64,000 nt of DNA from Rhizobium mesosinicum (lineage in GTDB: Bacteria; Pseudomonadota; Alphaproteobacteria; Rhizobiales; Rhizobiaceae): the NCBI RefSeq assembly GCF_019511345.1, contig NZ_JAEUAK010000012.1, positions 62,001-126,000 on the forward strand. Reading direction: 5' to 3'. The translations under genes and the position numbers were made by a program. The notes beneath the pieces are model-generated. The model made no database searches. It had not been told where the DNA came from and saw nothing but the letters and a program-made list of their open reading frames with translations. This document shows positions 63,906 through 64,000 of this stretch, in pieces; position 1 is the first letter of the stretch, and every line of letters begins with the position of its first letter.

Positions 63906-64000
63906 TCAATCCATAATAAAATGCGGGACGAAGCGGGAGAGGTTCTGGGTAATTGGCGATTTGTCTTCGCGGATGCAGATGCCGCAGGCTTCGCCGGCGA
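63906..64000 (-). CDS. 3' end of an unidentified protein (cut by window edge)
   Basis: Only the last 30-odd residues are visible, ending in ...GEACGICIREDKSPITQN, then LSRFVPHFIMD and a TGA stop (complement of 63906-63908). The text reads like a real protein end and the frame is open to the edge. I do not recognise the family; the CGIC pair could be a metal or redox site. Without the upstream part the product cannot be named. Confidence 0.5.
   Translation of the reverse strand, partial: AGEACGICIREDKSPITQNLSRFVPHFIMD

Overview
The window is about 64 kb of high-GC chromosomal DNA from a Rhizobium-type alphaproteobacterium of the Rhizobium etli/leguminosarum group. The assignment rests on gene content and order: a split purine operon with purS; a suf operon led by an IscS-like desulfurase and preceded by RirA- and Irr-like iron motifs; ATP12, DUF982, DUF1127 and DUF2259 proteins; and Rhizobium-type intergenic palindromes. 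No tRNA, rRNA, insertion sequence, prophage or CRISPR array is visible. Nearly all of the DNA is coding, with short gaps and frequent 1-8 base overlaps.

Layout. 1-4447: CGFS glutaredoxin (cut by the window edge), a basic small protein, a membrane protein with a hydrolase-like serine motif, BolA and purL. 4522-10122: an accessory-looking block made of an amino-acid ABC transporter operon that also encodes a RidA deaminase and an IclR regulator, divergent from a D-threonine aldolase/D-serine dehydratase-like enzyme. 10288-13161: PagL-like outer-membrane protein, MocR regulator with a palindrome at its start codon, DUF1127 protein and a lipoprotein. 13184-19398: purQ, a small coiled-coil ORF, purS, purC, an EAL-domain gene remnant, an RBBP9-type hydrolase, two membrane proteins and purB. 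19461-28285: rpe operon, a LivK-like binding protein, flavin reductase, TfoX-N protein, Nudix hydrolase, DEAD-box helicase, M23 (LytM) envelope protein, DUF455 protein and Bcp. 28404-36058: large AsmA/YhdP-like protein, acetyltransferases, tyrS, anmK and an alpha/beta hydrolase.

36113-43482 is the suf iron-sulfur assembly operon: iscS-like, sufB, sufC, sufD, sufS, sufT-like and sufA, closed by a strong terminator. 43535-45003 holds a LysE exporter, an orphan flagellar-rod-domain protein and a DUF982 protein. 45048-49675 is the glycine cleavage operon gcvTHP behind a tandem glycine riboswitch. 49836-54254 carries a PCuAC copper chaperone, a small unknown, CrcB, RluA-type pseudouridine synthase, a HAD phosphatase, ATP12 and a lipoprotein. 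54382-61163 contains both propionyl-CoA carboxylase subunits, facing each other and separated by DoxX, a guanidinium exporter (Gdx/SugE), UPF0178, an ElaA-type acetyltransferase and class III alcohol dehydrogenase. 61264-64000 holds an unrecognised helical protein, an EamA transporter, lipB and the end of one more gene.

The most striking signals outside coding sequence are a guanidine-II (mini-ykkC) riboswitch, with two ACGR-loop hairpins, in front of a Gdx-type SMR exporter; the tandem glycine riboswitch before gcvT; and the iron-control motifs before suf. I found no convincing wholly new multi-gene system. The best candidate for an under-described module is the RidA/ABC/IclR/D-threonine-aldolase-like block at 4598-10122.
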